Positions 47,539-59,601 of a stretch of 64,000 bases of DNA are shown here, piece after piece. Numbering within the stretch: the first letter of the stretch is position 1; each line of letters opens with the position of its first letter. Location: contig JABTTQ020001780.1 in assembly GCA_016081115.2 (NCBI GenBank), positions 372,001 through 436,000 on the forward strand. Direction: 5' to 3'. This DNA comes from Rehmannia glutinosa (taxonomy: Eukaryota > Streptophyta > Magnoliopsida > Lamiales > Orobanchaceae). The notes below the pieces were generated by a model. It saw nothing but the letters and a program-made list of their open reading frames with translations. It had not been told where the DNA came from and did not search any database. Both the position numbers and the translations under genes were made by a program.

Positions 47539-47986
47539 TGATAAGACAATGAGATCTTGAGACTACACAGTGTGGTCTTGAAAAAGGGCCTGGAGCCCCA
47601 TATCCGAACCGGACTGGAGGAATGGGCCTAACCCGGAAAGGTGGATCATTGATCTCCCTGACAACATGGTATAACACCACCCTTCAGATGATGACACTTG
47701 GCGCAAGCACATTCGCCAGGGATATCTATAAATATCATACTACAGTAACTTGATGGTAACTATTCATTCTGTCACTTTTACTACTTACTTTCATATTTAC
47801 CGTCTCCCTACCCCGTACCTCACGAACCCGATCTGACTTAGGCATCGGAGGGTCTTAGTTCATTTTTCGAATGGACCATCCCGGCTATTTTGAATTTGAC
47901 GTGTGTTCTTCTATTTCAGGTCACATAGGAACTCGAACCCGGTTACCCGAAAGTCCGCGACCCGAAGGTAACTTACTGCTAAATCA
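47539..47986 (+). repeat. Tat-like 5' LTR
   Basis: 448 bp, TGATAAGACA..CTAAATCA, with TATAAATA at 47727-47734. It differs from the other two LTR copies in a ~45-bp segment near 47855-47900. Confidence 0.9.
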
Positions 47987-47988
47987 GT

Positions 47989-48006
47989 TGGCGCCGTCTG
48001 TGGGAA
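47989..48006 (+). other. primer-binding site
   Basis: TGGCGCCGTCTGTGGGAA, the primer site typical of plant Tat-lineage gypsy elements, two bases after the LTR. Confidence 0.9.
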
Positions 48007-48158
48007 ACCTATTTTTCCCTTTAACTCGAAAGAGGTACGGAAGGAGGGAGACCCCATTGAAGCATGTTCAAAAGGGGGTGCTAGAGACCCCCAGGAAGGA
48101 TAAGGAGGTGCTACAGCCAGAGTTCTCGTCGTCTCAATCCATCCCGAACCCCCCGGAT

Positions 48159-49470
48159 ATGGGGAGGAAAGACCCAGACCAGATGATCTCTATGAGGAAG
48201 GAAGACTTTGAGAAGCTGGTCATGGAGAGAAGTCAGCAGCTCATGAAGGAGAGGGACAGGGAGAAGGGGTTACCCGACCCCGACCCCATGACGGGTCTGA
48301 CTAAGGATAATGATGGTTGTAAGCGCCTGGGTAAGAGGGGTATCCCAGGAGGTCTCGAGCAAGAGGACGAAGCCGAGAGCAGGACCCCTCCTCCAAGACC
48401 CAGATCCTCCGAGAAAGTGGGACTAGGGGTCGAGGGGTTAGGTGTGCCGTGACGCGAGTACCAGCAGGCGATAACTTGCGGGGAGCTCGGTGAACAAATT
48501 GAGCCCACCACTAAGAAGTTGGAGGAGATGAAGAGAAGAGGGCGATTCGTCCGCTCGCAAAAGAGAGGATCTCCTTTTTGCGAAGAGATCTTGACGGAGG
48601 TAGTAACCCCGAATTTCAAGCTGCCAGATCTACCTCGATATGATGGAAGCAAGGATCCTCAAGAACATCTAACGACATTTGAACACGTGATGCAGCTATA
48701 CGGGCAATCAAACGCTATTAACGCTCGTATCTTTATCACGACATTGGCGGGTTGAGCGCAAGAGTGGTTCACAAGCTTACTGCCGGGCACTGTGGTATCT
48801 TACGAGCAATTGGTGAGGAAATTCTTTTTCACTTTGACAGCAAAAAGAAGGCTAAGAGATCGACCACCTACCTCTTCAATATTCGACAGGGAGAAGAAGA
48901 GCCTCTTAGAGACTTCATCAACCGGTTCAACAATGAGGTATTGGAGGTCGATGAGCTGAGAATTGATATGATGATCAGTATCATGATCCACGCCCTGAAA
49001 AAGGGACCTTTTGCATCAGCATTAGCTCGAGATCCCCCAGGCGATGTTGAAGGTTTGATGGAGATGGCACAAAGATACACACGAGGAAGAGATGAACTCG
49101 CTGAAAGATCGCGAGTGGTCCCAGAATGCGAGAACCAAAGACAAAAAGGAGCCCAATGAGCCGAGCCGGCACAGATCTGAAAAAGATCGTGACAGAGATC
49201 CACCTAAGTCGGACGGACCGAAATTCCAAAACTACACCCCCTTGAACGGTCCTAGATTGCGCGCCTTGATGGCCATCGAAAACTCAAGGTTGGTGAGGTG
49301 GCCAAAGAAGATGAGGTCCACCCCAAACAGGCGGAACTCGAACAAATATTGTTATTTCCACAAAGACCATGGGCATGACACGGAGGATTGTTTCCAATTG
49401 AAAGACGAGATCGAAGACTCATTCAACAAGGGTACCTCCCGCACGAGGCCTGGTGAACCGAGTTCATAAG
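48159..49470 (+). pseudogene. Tat-lineage gag
   Basis: Starts at about the ATG of 'MGRKDPDQMISMRKEDFEKL'. The retrotransposon Gag domain is recognisable as 'LPRYDGSKDPQEHLTTFEHV', then after a stop and frame change 'DFINRFNNEVLEVDELRIDM', and then the C-terminal zinc-binding segment 'CYFHKDHGHDTEDCFQLKDE' that is characteristic of Tat Gag. Frames change near 48450, 48755 and 49100-49160. The frame upstream of 48159 runs back into the LTR and is not coding. Confidence 0.85.
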
Positions 49471-49689
49471 CAAGACCCGACAAGGAGGTCCAAGAAGTAG
49501 GTCGCATGAGCGTAATAAGCGGGGCCACGATAAAGAAACATACCCGCAGATCAGGCACCCCTTCATGGACAAGATAATTTACCTCGAAAGGGGGTAATAC
49601 ACATGATTGATGGCAGACCAACTAACGGGGATTCATAGAGAGCCCGAAAGAGATACACGAGAGCTTACAAGCCAGAGGCCACGAGAGGT

Positions 49690-50675
49690 CATCAAGTCAA
49701 CACGATCCAGGGTCCCTCGATCACTTTTGACCAAACAGATCTTCAAGGATTGGACCTGGAACATAATGACCCCATGGTTATTACGATGAATGTGGCAAAT
49801 TTCGCCATGTAAAAGGTCTTGGTAGACAACGGCAGCTCAGTGGACGTTATATCCCTGAGTGTGTTAAGGAAGATGGATCTTGGGATAACATCAATCAAGC
49901 CGGTAGGGACCGCCCTCACGGGGTTTGGAGGTCATAAGGTCGTGCCCTTGGGTACAATCGACTTACCTACCTCTCTGGGAGAGGAGCCGTGTAGAAGAAC
50001 TTTCATGGTTAAATATCTGGTGGTGGAGGCGCCTTTTGCCTATAACATAATATTGGGCAGACTTGGGCTAAACTTATTCCAATCTGTGGTGTCTGCTTAC
50101 CACCTCAAAATGAAGTTCCCCACGAAGTTTGGAGTGGGAGAAGTTCGGGGGAACCAACAGATGGCTAGGGAATGCTACAATTTATCTCTGAAAAAGAGCG
50201 AAGCAAAGCGGGTCACCCAGGAGCCTGTCAGGCAAGTGTGCTTGGGAGAGTCAAGCTCGGGCAAAAAATCTAAGTCGGAAGATTACCGAATGGAGCCGGT
50301 GGAAGAATACCTCGTGGTCCAACTGGACCCGAATGATCCGACAAAGACAACAAGAATCGGATCACAGATGACCCCGACTCAAGAACTCATGATGATCGAA
50401 TTTTTGAAAAAGAATCACGATGTATTTGCTTGGGAGCCAGCAGACCTGGAGGGAATAGACCCGGAGGTCATTGTTCACCGCCTTAACATTGATCCCGCTA
50501 TGAAGCCGGTAAAGCAGAAGAAAAGAAATTTTGGGGCAGAAAGGAACAAAATAATAGAAGCCGAGGTCAGCAAGCTGCTCCAAGTGGGGTACATTGTTGA
50601 GGTGCAGTTCACGGATTGGCTCTCTAGTGTCGTGATCGTGCCAATGACGGATGGAAGATGAAGAAGTGCTCCCAC
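49690..50675 (+). pseudogene. Tat-lineage protease and N-terminal reverse transcriptase
   Basis: Protease motif 'VLVDNGSSVDVIS' at 49819, preceded by a stop in the same frame. Then 'YNIILGRLGLN' and a linker to the RT start ('HDVFAWEPADLEGIDPEVIV', 'EVSKLLQVGYIVEVQF', 'WLSSVVIVP'). The sequence stops being RT exactly where an inverted LTR begins (50676), around the RT segment that normally reads GKWRMC. The rest of RT is found inverted at 60249-59400. Confidence 0.85.
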
Positions 50676-51110
50676 TGATTTATATCAGTAAGTTACCTTC
50701 GGGTCGCAGACTTTCAGGTAACCGAGTTCGAGTTCCTATGTGACCTGAAATAGAAGAACACACGTTAGGCTAGCCGAGGGGTGGTCCCGACTAAGACCCT
50801 CCGATGCCTAAGTCAGATCGGGTTCGTGAGGTACGGGGTAGGGAGACGGTAAATATGAAAGTAAGTAGTAAAAGTGACAGAATGAATAGTTACCATCAAG
50901 TTACTATAGCATGATATTTATAGATATCCCTGGAGAATGTGCTTGCGCCAAGTGTCATCATCTGAAGGGTGGTGTTGTACCATGTTGTCAGGGAGATCAA
51001 TGGTCCACCTTTCCGGGTTAGGCCCATTCCCCCAGTCCGGCTCGGATATGGGGCTCCAGGCCCTTTTTCAAGACCCCATTGTGTAGCCTCAAGATCTCAT
51101 TGTCTTATCA
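50676..51110 (-). repeat. inverted Tat-like LTR
   Basis: 435 bp, complement of the LTR, from TGATTTATATCAG to TGTCTTATCA. Its purine tract (minus GGGGGAATAA) follows at 51120-51111, so it keeps the 3' LTR context of the inverted part. Confidence 0.9.
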
Positions 51111-52146
51111 TTATTCCCCCGGTTCACGTAGTTGCTCGGGGCTTTAAGGACGTTTCTCTAGGAACTTCGTGGTTGTTAGCTACTTCGTGAACCTTGTCCT
51201 TTGTTACGCATGCTAGAGGTCATAATTTGGGCCACGCACTTCGTTCTTGGTGACTATGCGGTTGAGATCTCGAGATCGCTTGGGGGCCTAAGGTCACTCG
51301 GGTGCTCCATGTTCCGCCCCGGTAAGCCCAGGTTATTCATAGTCTTCGAGATCGCGCATGTTTATACCATGCCAGCCCAACCTTGGAAGTCCACTTAATA
51401 TATGAAGAAAGCCCATTTTGAAATTCTCAAATTCACAACCCAAGAAACATTTAGGGCCAATTATGACAGGTGGCTACTACACAACCATTGAGGTGCGCAT
51501 GCAATTTAAGTTCAGACCACTTTGACAGGTGGCCACTACACAACAACTGTTGTTTGCGGATCTTGGGGTTATGCGGGCTCGAGGTCACGCCATTGGGGTT
51601 CGTGAAGTTCGAGACCACGCGGGTTAAGGGTGTTCGCAAAGCTCGAGGTCTCGCGGAGTTCGAGATCACGTCAGGCAAACGCGCTCGCGGAGCTCGAGAC
51701 CACGTCAGTCAAGGGCCTTTGCGGAGGCCGAGGTCACGAGATCGCGAGGTCGTTTGCCGAGCCGGGCTTAAGATCACGCCAGGCCAAGTTTGTTTTTTTT
51801 TCCGAAGATATGCATCCCCTAGGGTTTGACACCCTCGTAATTGCCGCCGTCACCTGTCTTGTCATTGAATGACGGGCCTTTTCAACCTTCCTATATATAT
51901 AGGACTTTTTTAGTAAAAATCCACTCATTTTTTACCTTTCACTGTAAAAATAAGATCTCCCAAGACCTCGAGACCTCCTCTAAGGCGACTCCAGATCATC
52001 GTCGCGACCTCGAGACCCATCGATTTCGAGATTTGTCCTAGGTAGATTGCCGCCTTCAGTTTTCCAGGTAGCTTTGTTTCCTCTTCAAGATTTTTTACCC
52101 CTTTTTCTCTCCCCCTTTTGTTTCGTTATTCTTTTCTTAGCAATAA
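51111..52146 (+). promoter_or_regulatory. 3' internal region and probable promoter of the antisense gene
   Basis: 51111-51463 also occurs, inverted, at 60250-60596. Beyond it are repeated 'GAGCTCGAG(A/G)(C/T)CACG' motifs and a TATATATA box at 51893-51900, about 250 bases before the ATG at 52147. Confidence 0.5.
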
Positions 52147-54626
52147 ATGGGCTCTAGAACCACTTCGGATCACTCTCGTAGTAACCTAATAAATGCAGCT
52201 CTTTCGAGCTCTATTGATTTCGATTCCCAATCAAGTTCGAGCTCTTCTAGTGGTGATGTAACTGGCCCGTATCGCCCGGGTCATGATGTAAGTAAACCTG
52301 ACACGATTAGCTCGATCCCAGTATCCACTGGCCTTGTTTGTAGAACTAGTGATGCTCCTGGCTCTAGATCCAGCGGTGCCTTCGACCCGTCTATGCGAGA
52401 CCGTGGGAGATCATCGTGTCTATAGTACGCCGAGATGATAGTTCACATATTAGATACCGCTACTTTATTCCTCCGGAATATAAAATAATAATTCCTAGTT
52501 GTGAGGATCGTATGCACAATCCTCCCCCCAATTGCCTTTCTTTCCATTTGGCTTCTTTAGATGCGGGGTTGCGTTTCCCTTTGAACCCTGCCATAGAGGA
52601 GATCTTGTTCGGCTAGGCGTTTGCCTCACCCAGTTCGCTCCTAATGCGATAAGGCACATAGTTGGGTTCATTATCCTGATGAAGTATTTTAAGGTCGAAC
52701 CCTCAATAGCCCATTTTTGGTCTCTTTACTCAATCACCACCTCCACAAGGACCAATGACCGCGGCTTCTTCTACGTGACCCCTAAGGCCAACTGTAAGTT
52801 TCTTACCTCCCTGCCCTCTTCCTCGGGCGGTTGGCGCAAGAAGTTCATTTTCATTAAAGTGCCACGCGATCGCCCTTGGAAGATCCCTAGCAGGTGGTGG
52901 TTTTCCAAACCTCGTGTCCTTACTCCTTCTTTAGGAGAGTGTGCTTGGGATGAGGATTTTGTCATGAAGAAACTAACTACCCATTATTATGATATCCGGG
53001 AGCTCACTAAAGAAGAGGTCTTGTCTTTGGCGGGTTTAAGTCTTGTTGTTGTTCCCAAGACCATGACACTTGGTAATTTAATAATCTGCATCCCCCGCCC
53101 CTCTTTTTTTTTTTTTAAATAGTCTGCTCAATTTACCTGGTGTTCTTTTCTTTTTCAGGTATGGCTGTTAGGTCGTCTTTGGTTGCCAAGATGATTAAGG
53201 ACAGAAAGGAAAAGCTTGTTGCCGCGGCCAATTCTTCGGGTTTCAATATCCCTCTTTCCCCTTTGGTTCACTCCAGCGACCCGAGCTCGGCTACCCCCAC
53301 GGCTCCATTAGGCGGATCCCAAGGTGGTGAGCCGATCGCGGTGGCTCAAGCCCCTGCCCATGATCTCCACCCCTTGGTCACTGAAAGCCCCCAACCTTTG
53401 CTTGCCATTGAAGCAGGGGAAGCTATCGACCCCAAAGGGAAAGGGAAGAGCAAGAGCAAGAAGAACAAGGATTGTAGTCGAAGTGGCAGTAAGAGCAAGG
53501 GTTCTGGAAGTAGCAAACAGAAAAAGAAGGCCCGGGTTGAGAAAGAAAAACCTACTGACGAAGAAATTTCGGTGGCATTAGCCGAGATCGCGAGTCGCCA
53601 AAAGAAGCTACTAGAAGCTCGTGAGCAGGTGCGTGTTGAGACCTCTCGACCTCGACCAAAGTTCTCTGGAACCCGCCTCATTCCCAGCTGGAACATTTCA
53701 CCTGAGAGCTCGATCCTGAAGACCCGAGCCGGGGAGGATTCATTAGAGCTCTATCAGGGTTGTCTCACTTTGCCCATGGATTAGTTCACCCTCGCTCGAT
53801 CGGATACCAAATTGGAGGACATTGTTGCGCATGATCTCATGAGGGTAACTACGCATTTTATTTTTTTCTTTCTCCACTCTTCGCATGTTTAGATTTTTCG
53901 GTAACTTTCTTTGTTTGTTATCCAGGCTGCAAATGTGGCGCACAACTTGACGCTTTGGGGTCACCACTGGAGGGTGCGTTGTCTTGACGCCGAGGCCCAT
54001 GTAAAGCGTCTTGAAAAGGAGAAGGCCGTCATAGAAGCAAAACCAAGTCCGAGTATGAGGCTCGCGTTAAATTTGTGGAATCAAGGTTAACGAGCTCGAG
54101 GTCCGAACCATGAAATCAAGGCTTCCTAAAGGTTGCTCAAGATGAAATCTCGCGCTTGACCCGTGAAAGCCAGGGGAAAGTTTTATTCTTTGGTTAGGAG
54201 GCTTGGGAAACAAGAGGTCCTCAACTCACCCGAATATGCGAACCGACTTAAAGAAGCTCGTCTTAAGGGGGCGATAGACTTCAAAAAGTCTCGCCATTTT
54301 TAATCGGCTAGTGGTTGAAAAAATTTGCCGAGTTCGAGAGTAATGGGGTTCTTTAAGTGCGTCTCGATTTGCGAGAAGTTTGGGGTTTTAAGGTTGACTT
54401 CGATCTAGTAGATTGGACCCGAGCTTGATGGCAATGGTGAGAAAATTCCATTTGAAAAAGGAGATGAGGAGGAAGACCTCGAGGTCATGAGTTCGGGTTT
54501 CTGCTTCAAGATCCAAACCCCGCAGCTGAAGATGAAGAAGTGTTCCCTCAACAAGAAACAGCGGGCCAAGCCGAGGAAGTTGATGACATGCTTGACGTTT
54601 CTTGCCTCTTGGGGCCTACCTCGTGA
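52147..54626 (+). pseudogene. spliced antisense ORF of the Tat element ('putative gypsy type transposon' domain)
   Basis: Three exons. Exon 1 (52147-53072): Ser-rich start, then in changing frames 'NCLSFHLASLDAGLRFPLNP', 'IRHIVGFIILMKYFKVEPSI' and 'RDRPWKIPSRWWF', resembling the Pfam 'putative gypsy type transposon' domain (PF04195). Intron 1 53073-53158 (GT..TTTTTCAG) joins in frame. Exon 2 (53159-53844): a basic Lys/Ser stretch, 'KGKGKSKSKKNKD', and a stop at 53782. Intron 2 53845-53925 (GT..ATCCAG). Exon 3 from 53926 ('AANVAHNLTLWGHHW', Glu/Lys-rich) to the stop at 54624-54626. In element terms it lies between integrase and 3' LTR, antisense to pol, the position known for Retand-type Tat elements. 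Function unknown. Two frame changes and a stop make it a pseudogene as read. Confidence 0.7.
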
Positions 54627-54970
54627 GCTGCCACACTTGCCCTTCTTCTGACCTTCATTTTGGCATGTCTTTTGTTCTTTTTGAAGATATGGTTCTTTTG
54701 TAAGGGGTGTAGACCCCGGGTTTAGGTTTAATTTGCCTTGGTCAGTGTAACTGCGCATTATTTCAATTGCTTTTGAACAACTGTAATTATGCATTTCTTA
54801 AGACCTTGTTGCACTTTTTTGCTAATGAGTATTTCATGCCTTATATAGTTGCTTTGGTTCATGCCTACGTTTTTTTTCGAGCTCTTCCTTTTCGGGTCGC
54901 AAGTTCGTGTGACCTTATCTGCGAGTCCGACGGCTCTCGCGATTTTGACCTTCATTGGAGCGGGGTTCCC
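54627..54970. other. downstream of the antisense gene, no gene seen
   Basis: Likely 3' UTR and spacer of the antisense transcript. Confidence 0.4.
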
Positions 54971-55575
54971 AGGAGTTCTTGGGATCTCACTTTTGAGGTG
55001 GGGGATTACTTAGGATCCCTCCTTTTTAATTATTTTTCGCACAAGTTACCGAGATCTTGAGATCTCATGATCCTCCTTTTATTTTTAGCACAATTTTTGA
55101 GATCTTGGGATCTCACTTGTGAGATCCGCGAATCACTTGGGATCCCTCCTTTTTAATTATTAGCACAAGTTTTGAGATCTCGGGATCTCACTTGTGAGGT
55201 GGGGGGTCACTTGGGATCCCTCTTTTTATTTTTAGCACAAGTAATTGAGATCTTGAGATCTCACTTGTGAGGTGGGGTCACTTGGGATCCCTCCTTTTTA
55301 TTTTTAGCACAAGTTTTTGAGATCTTGGGATCTCACTTGTGAGGTGGGGGGTCACTTGGGATCCCTCCTTTTTATTTTTAGCACAAGTTATTGAGATCTT
55401 CAGATCTCACTTGTGAGGTGGGGGTCACTTGGGATCCCTCCTTTTTATTTTTAGCACAAGTTTTTGAGATCTTGGGATCTCACTTGTGAGGTGGGGGGTC
55501 ACTTGGGATCCCTCCTTTTTACTTTTAGCACAAGTTTTTTGAGATCTCGGGATCTCACTTGTGAACTTGAGTTCT
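54971..55575. repeat. 74-bp tandem array
   Basis: About eight copies of a unit with 'GAGATCTTGGGATCTCACTT', 'GTGAGGTGGGGGGTCACTTG' and 'GGATCCCTCCTTTTTATTTT'. Unit starts are spaced 72-79 bp, with one short (48 bp) unit near 55061-55109. 'GAGATC..GATCTC' makes each unit partly palindromic. Confidence 0.9.
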
Positions 55576-55721
55576 CCGGAATGAACTTTTTGCGCAAACA
55601 AAATTTACCATTGAATATGTACATCATTTCAATTTCCAAATAAGGGATCCAATAACTTGGTCTCCACAACGTTTAGCAAAATACGGGGTGAAGGGATATC
55701 AACTTACGCGCACGCGCCCCT

Positions 55722-57258
55722 TGTAAGTCCAAGCGGCTACGATAATCTAGAGGGGGTGAATAGATTATCTCCATCTTTTCGATTATGCTCTCTTTTTCGA
55801 ATCAAATACGCCAAAACAATAATAAAGGCGCGGGAAGTAAACAACACGCGTCGATTTATAGAGGTTCAACCCACCTAGGGCCTAATCCTCTACCACCCCA
55901 GTATCTACGGGATGGATTTCAAAAAGAAAAAAAGATTTTATTAATTACCAAAATTAATACAACATCTTACAACATCACCTTGAAGAGCACCACACTCTTC
56001 TACAACACCACCTTTGAGATTACCACAATCTCTCTTGAAGATTACCACAATCTCCAATGGCACCTTGTGAAGATTACCACAATCTTCAACCTTGAAGAAT
56101 ACCAAATTCTTCAATACCTCAAGAGCACCACACTCTTGAAACACCTATCACCTAGATCACCCAAGTGTATTCTTTCCACAAGAATACTCACAAGGATGTC
56201 TTGTGTTGAATGATGACAAAAATCAAGATTACAACTCAATAATGAATATTACAATTTGAGTGCAAGTGTAATCAAGAAATAAAGCCTAGACCTCAAGATG
56301 TGAAAGTGAAATACTTAGACTATAAATACAACAAGAGTGTTGAATATGAAAGCTTGGAAATTTGCAGATTTCTTGTTGTGTATTTGCTTGTGTTGTTCTA
56401 TCTTGTGTCTTCAATTCCTCCTCTATTTATAGGAGAGTCTTCACCAACATAGGCTCCCAACATAGGCTCATTCTTCTTCACTTTTGTCTACAAAAAGAGG
56501 ATCACAAGATGTAGAAATATTGTACAAAATGGAAAAGCAAATCTTGTTGTCAAGGAGTTCAACGGTACAAATTTTGCTGTCAAAAGATTACACAGCGCGA
56601 CCGGTCGCTCTGTATAAGATTTCGAACGTTTGAATGAAAATAGTGCGATCCAGGTAGGGGTTGCAGGGGGGTGCGACCGGTCGCCCTAGGGTGCGACCGG
56701 TCGGCCTCACCCTTGACCGGTCACCCTCCCCTTTTTTTCACAGAATTGGTTTCTGTTTCATTTTGTGCGTTCTTCAGGTACCGCTCGACCTTCTGTTCGA
56801 CCGGTCGACCTCCAAATTGAAATGTTGTCCGATTTTTATCAAAAATAAACTTCAAGAAATACTCCAAAAAATAAGTAAAAACATTTTAAATCACTTGGGA
56901 GTATTTGGACAATATTTATAAACATAGTAAACTCATTTAAACAAAACCATCAAAAAGTGTTGTCCATTTTTATCGAATAATAAACTCTAAGAAATACTCC
57001 ATGAAATTAGTAAAAACATTTCAAATCTTTTAGGAGTATTTGGACAACATTGTTTTGGTGTAAAAACCAATTAACACAAAATCATCAAAAGTGTTGTCCA
57101 ATTTTATCGAGTAATAAACTCTAAGAAATACTCCAAAAATTAGTAAAAGCATTTTAAATCATTTAGGAGTATTTGGACAACATTTATAAACATTGTTTTG
57201 GTATAAAAACTCATTTAAACATAATCATCAAAATCTTGATAAAAACATTTATCTAACA
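55722..57258 (-). mobile_element. solo LTR of the SIRE-like copia family
   Basis: 1537 bp, flanked by a perfect duplication CCCCT (55717-55721, 57259-57263). Carries three 'AAATACTCC..GGAGTATTT' units (from 56822, 56958 and 57090), explaining its greater length. Palindromic 'GCGACCGGTCG' cluster at 56598-56810. Confidence 0.95.
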
Positions 57259-57419
57259 CCCCTTACCTTCTTTTAACAAAAAACGCCCATAGAGAGCTAA
57301 ATAAGTTTAGGTCCTATACTTCGTGACCTCTATAACTTTTAACAAAACATGGGGTTATAAAATTTCCCCTAATTTTAGTAAGATACCAAGATAAAAAGTC
57401 GACAAAGAGCCAATCGCCC
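57259..57419. other. Tat interior between array and integrase
   Basis: Non-coding continuation of the sequence interrupted at 55721. Confidence 0.5.
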
Positions 57420-58600
57420 ATTCTAAGCGTAGAACCTTCGGCAGTTACGGGCGTTCAGGCTGAGGAGCTCCTTGCCTTGCAAGTCTTCTAAGCGGTAAGC
57501 CCTTTTCCAGGACGCGGACCACTTTGTACGGGCCTTCCCGGTTGGGATCTAACTTTCTCACGTGCTTATATACCTCAACCTTTTTGGGATGAGGTCTCCA
57601 ACTTGAAAGTTTTCTTCTTCACTCTTTTGTTGTACTCGTTCATCATTCTTGCCTTAGCTTGATTGGATCCTCCCGTAAGCACGTTCTCTTCTCTCCTCAA
57701 TGAGGTCTAAGTCATTTGCTCGGTTCTCTTGATTACGCTCTCCGTCAAAGTTTTCGATTACGTGAGTGGGCTCGCCGATTTTGTTGGTATTACGGCCGGA
57801 ACCGTAAAGCAAGTAGAAAGAGCGTCTCTCCGTAGTCGTCTTGGGGGGTTGTCTATAGGCCCAAGTAGTCCTGGGAGCTCATCGACCCAATAGGACTTCA
57901 TTTGTTCTAAGCGCGTCTTTAGATCTTTGTAGGATTATGCGGTTTGCGACCTCCGTTTGTCCGTTGGCTTGCGGGTTTCCCAGCTCGAGGTAAAGTTCGC
58001 TGGATCTTCATTTCTTTGCACCATTCCACTATCTTCTTTCCTTGAAAGCGGGTTCGTTATACGAAATCAAGATCCAGGTACTCAAATCTACACACTATAT
58101 TCTTCCACAAGAAGTTCATGACCTCGGTTTGTGATCTTCGCGAGGCCTCCGCTTCTATCCATTTAGAAAAATACTCAACAGCAACAATGATAAACTTCTT
58201 TTGTGCGGGCTAGTGGGAATGGCCCCAGATGTCGATCCCCGGCTGGTCGAATGGGCATGTTATAGGTATCGAGGTCATCGGCGTAGCTGGTTGATGCGGC
58301 GGGTTTGAGTATAATTGGCACTTCTCACATTTTCTAACGTACTCCACGGCGTCTTGAGCTAATGTTGGCCAAAAGAAACCCTGGCGCATGACCTTGCTAA
58401 CGATCTTGCACCCGAGTGGTTTTCGCAACACCCCTCGTGAATTTCTTGCATCACGTACATATCCCTTTCCGGGGCTAAGCACTTAAGCATGATCCCAGTT
58501 ACTGATTTTTTATAGAGACTGCCATCATACATGCAAAAGCGGGTCGCTTTTACCCGGAGGCGTTTAACCTCAGTAGTCTTACAGTAAGTGGCCATGCAAG
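57420..58600 (-). pseudogene. Tat-lineage integrase
   Basis: Minus strand. Zinc-binding segment 'YVRKCEKCQLYSN' near 58330-58310 and the core start 'PFDQPGIDIWG' near 58240. Decayed motifs follow of the type 'WAYR..P.TTT', 'ENFDGERNQENRANDLDLIE' and 'NFQVGDL'. The C-terminal domain reads 'NREGPYKVVRVLEKGAYRLE' near 57530-57440. Many frame breaks. It lies after RNase H in element direction, the normal Tat order. Confidence 0.85.
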
Positions 58601-59601
58601 AGGTAGTTTTTGATGTCCTCTATCCAGGTCTCTGGACATGAGATCTTGAGTACAAGACCTGCTGTGGGGCATAAGCCAATTAGGTCTTTTTCAGATCCGA
58701 TCTCAGGTTCTTCAGTTGTTAAGACGACCACTTTTCTGGAGCTAACCCCCGTGATACTACTTGCAAATTTTGCCAATGCATCGGCTCGCCCGTTCTCCGC
58801 CCCCAGGACCTGATGCAACTGAAATTGCTCAAAGCCCTTGGTTAATTGTTTTACTCGCTCCAGATAAGCTACCATGGTCTTCTCCTTAGCCTCATATTCT
58901 CCTTGGACTTGCATTGCAACCAGCTGCGAATCCGTGTAGGCTACCAACTTTTTCGCTTGACATTTTTGGGCCAATTTTATGCCCGCTATCAAGGCCTCAT
59001 ACTCCGCTTCTTTGTTAGTGACTCCAAACACTAACTTTAATGCAATTTCTAGCTCACAGGTCATTTGGACCTGCGGAATTCGGCTCCTCCTCCTTCGCTG
59101 CAGCGGAACCATCCACATGAAGCATCCAGTCTCGAGATGGGCTCGATTGGGTTTGACATTTCTATCAAAAAATCGGCTAAGACTCCACGCTTTTATGGTC
59201 GTCCTCACTTGGTATTTGATATTGAACTCTCCTAACCCCACTTGCCCATTTGACCAAGCGACTGCGAGATCAGGCTTTCCCAAGATCTGCCTTAGTGGGT
59301 GATTGGTCGGGACTATGACCTCATGTATTTGGAAGTAAGGTCGGAGTTTCCGCGGGAGGTCACTAAAATTTAGAGCTAGCTTCTCGACCTCAGAGTATCG
59401 CTCCTCCGCCCCTTGAAGAACCTTACTAACATAATAGGTATTTGGTGGGCTCTTTTGTTCTCTCTTACCGATCTTGAGCTCTTGCATGAGGTGACACCGC
59501 CAGTCTGGGTAGAGGGCTCTCCTCTGTCGGCCATGAGCAAAGGAGGTTAGGTCAGTGCGTCTTGAGCTTTTGAAAAGCTTTCTCACGATCCGTCCACTCA
59601 A
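58579..59601 (-). pseudogene. Tat-lineage RNase H region
   Basis: A 340-codon open frame. It covers the RT-RNase H connection ('YYVSKVLQGAEERYSEVEKL', 'RKLRPYFQIHEVIVPTNHPL') and a second, RNase-H-like domain ('NKEAEYEALIAGIKLAQ', 'VAYTDSQLVAMQVQGEYEAK', 'ENGRADALAKFASS') typical of Tat elements, which have a dual RNase H. Several conserved positions look replaced after frame compensation in the first 40 residues and near 59150-59100. Confidence 0.87.

Noticed and set aside
47871..48158. Upstream start of the Tat gag frame
   Set aside because: This part lies in the LTR and primer site; it is open by chance.
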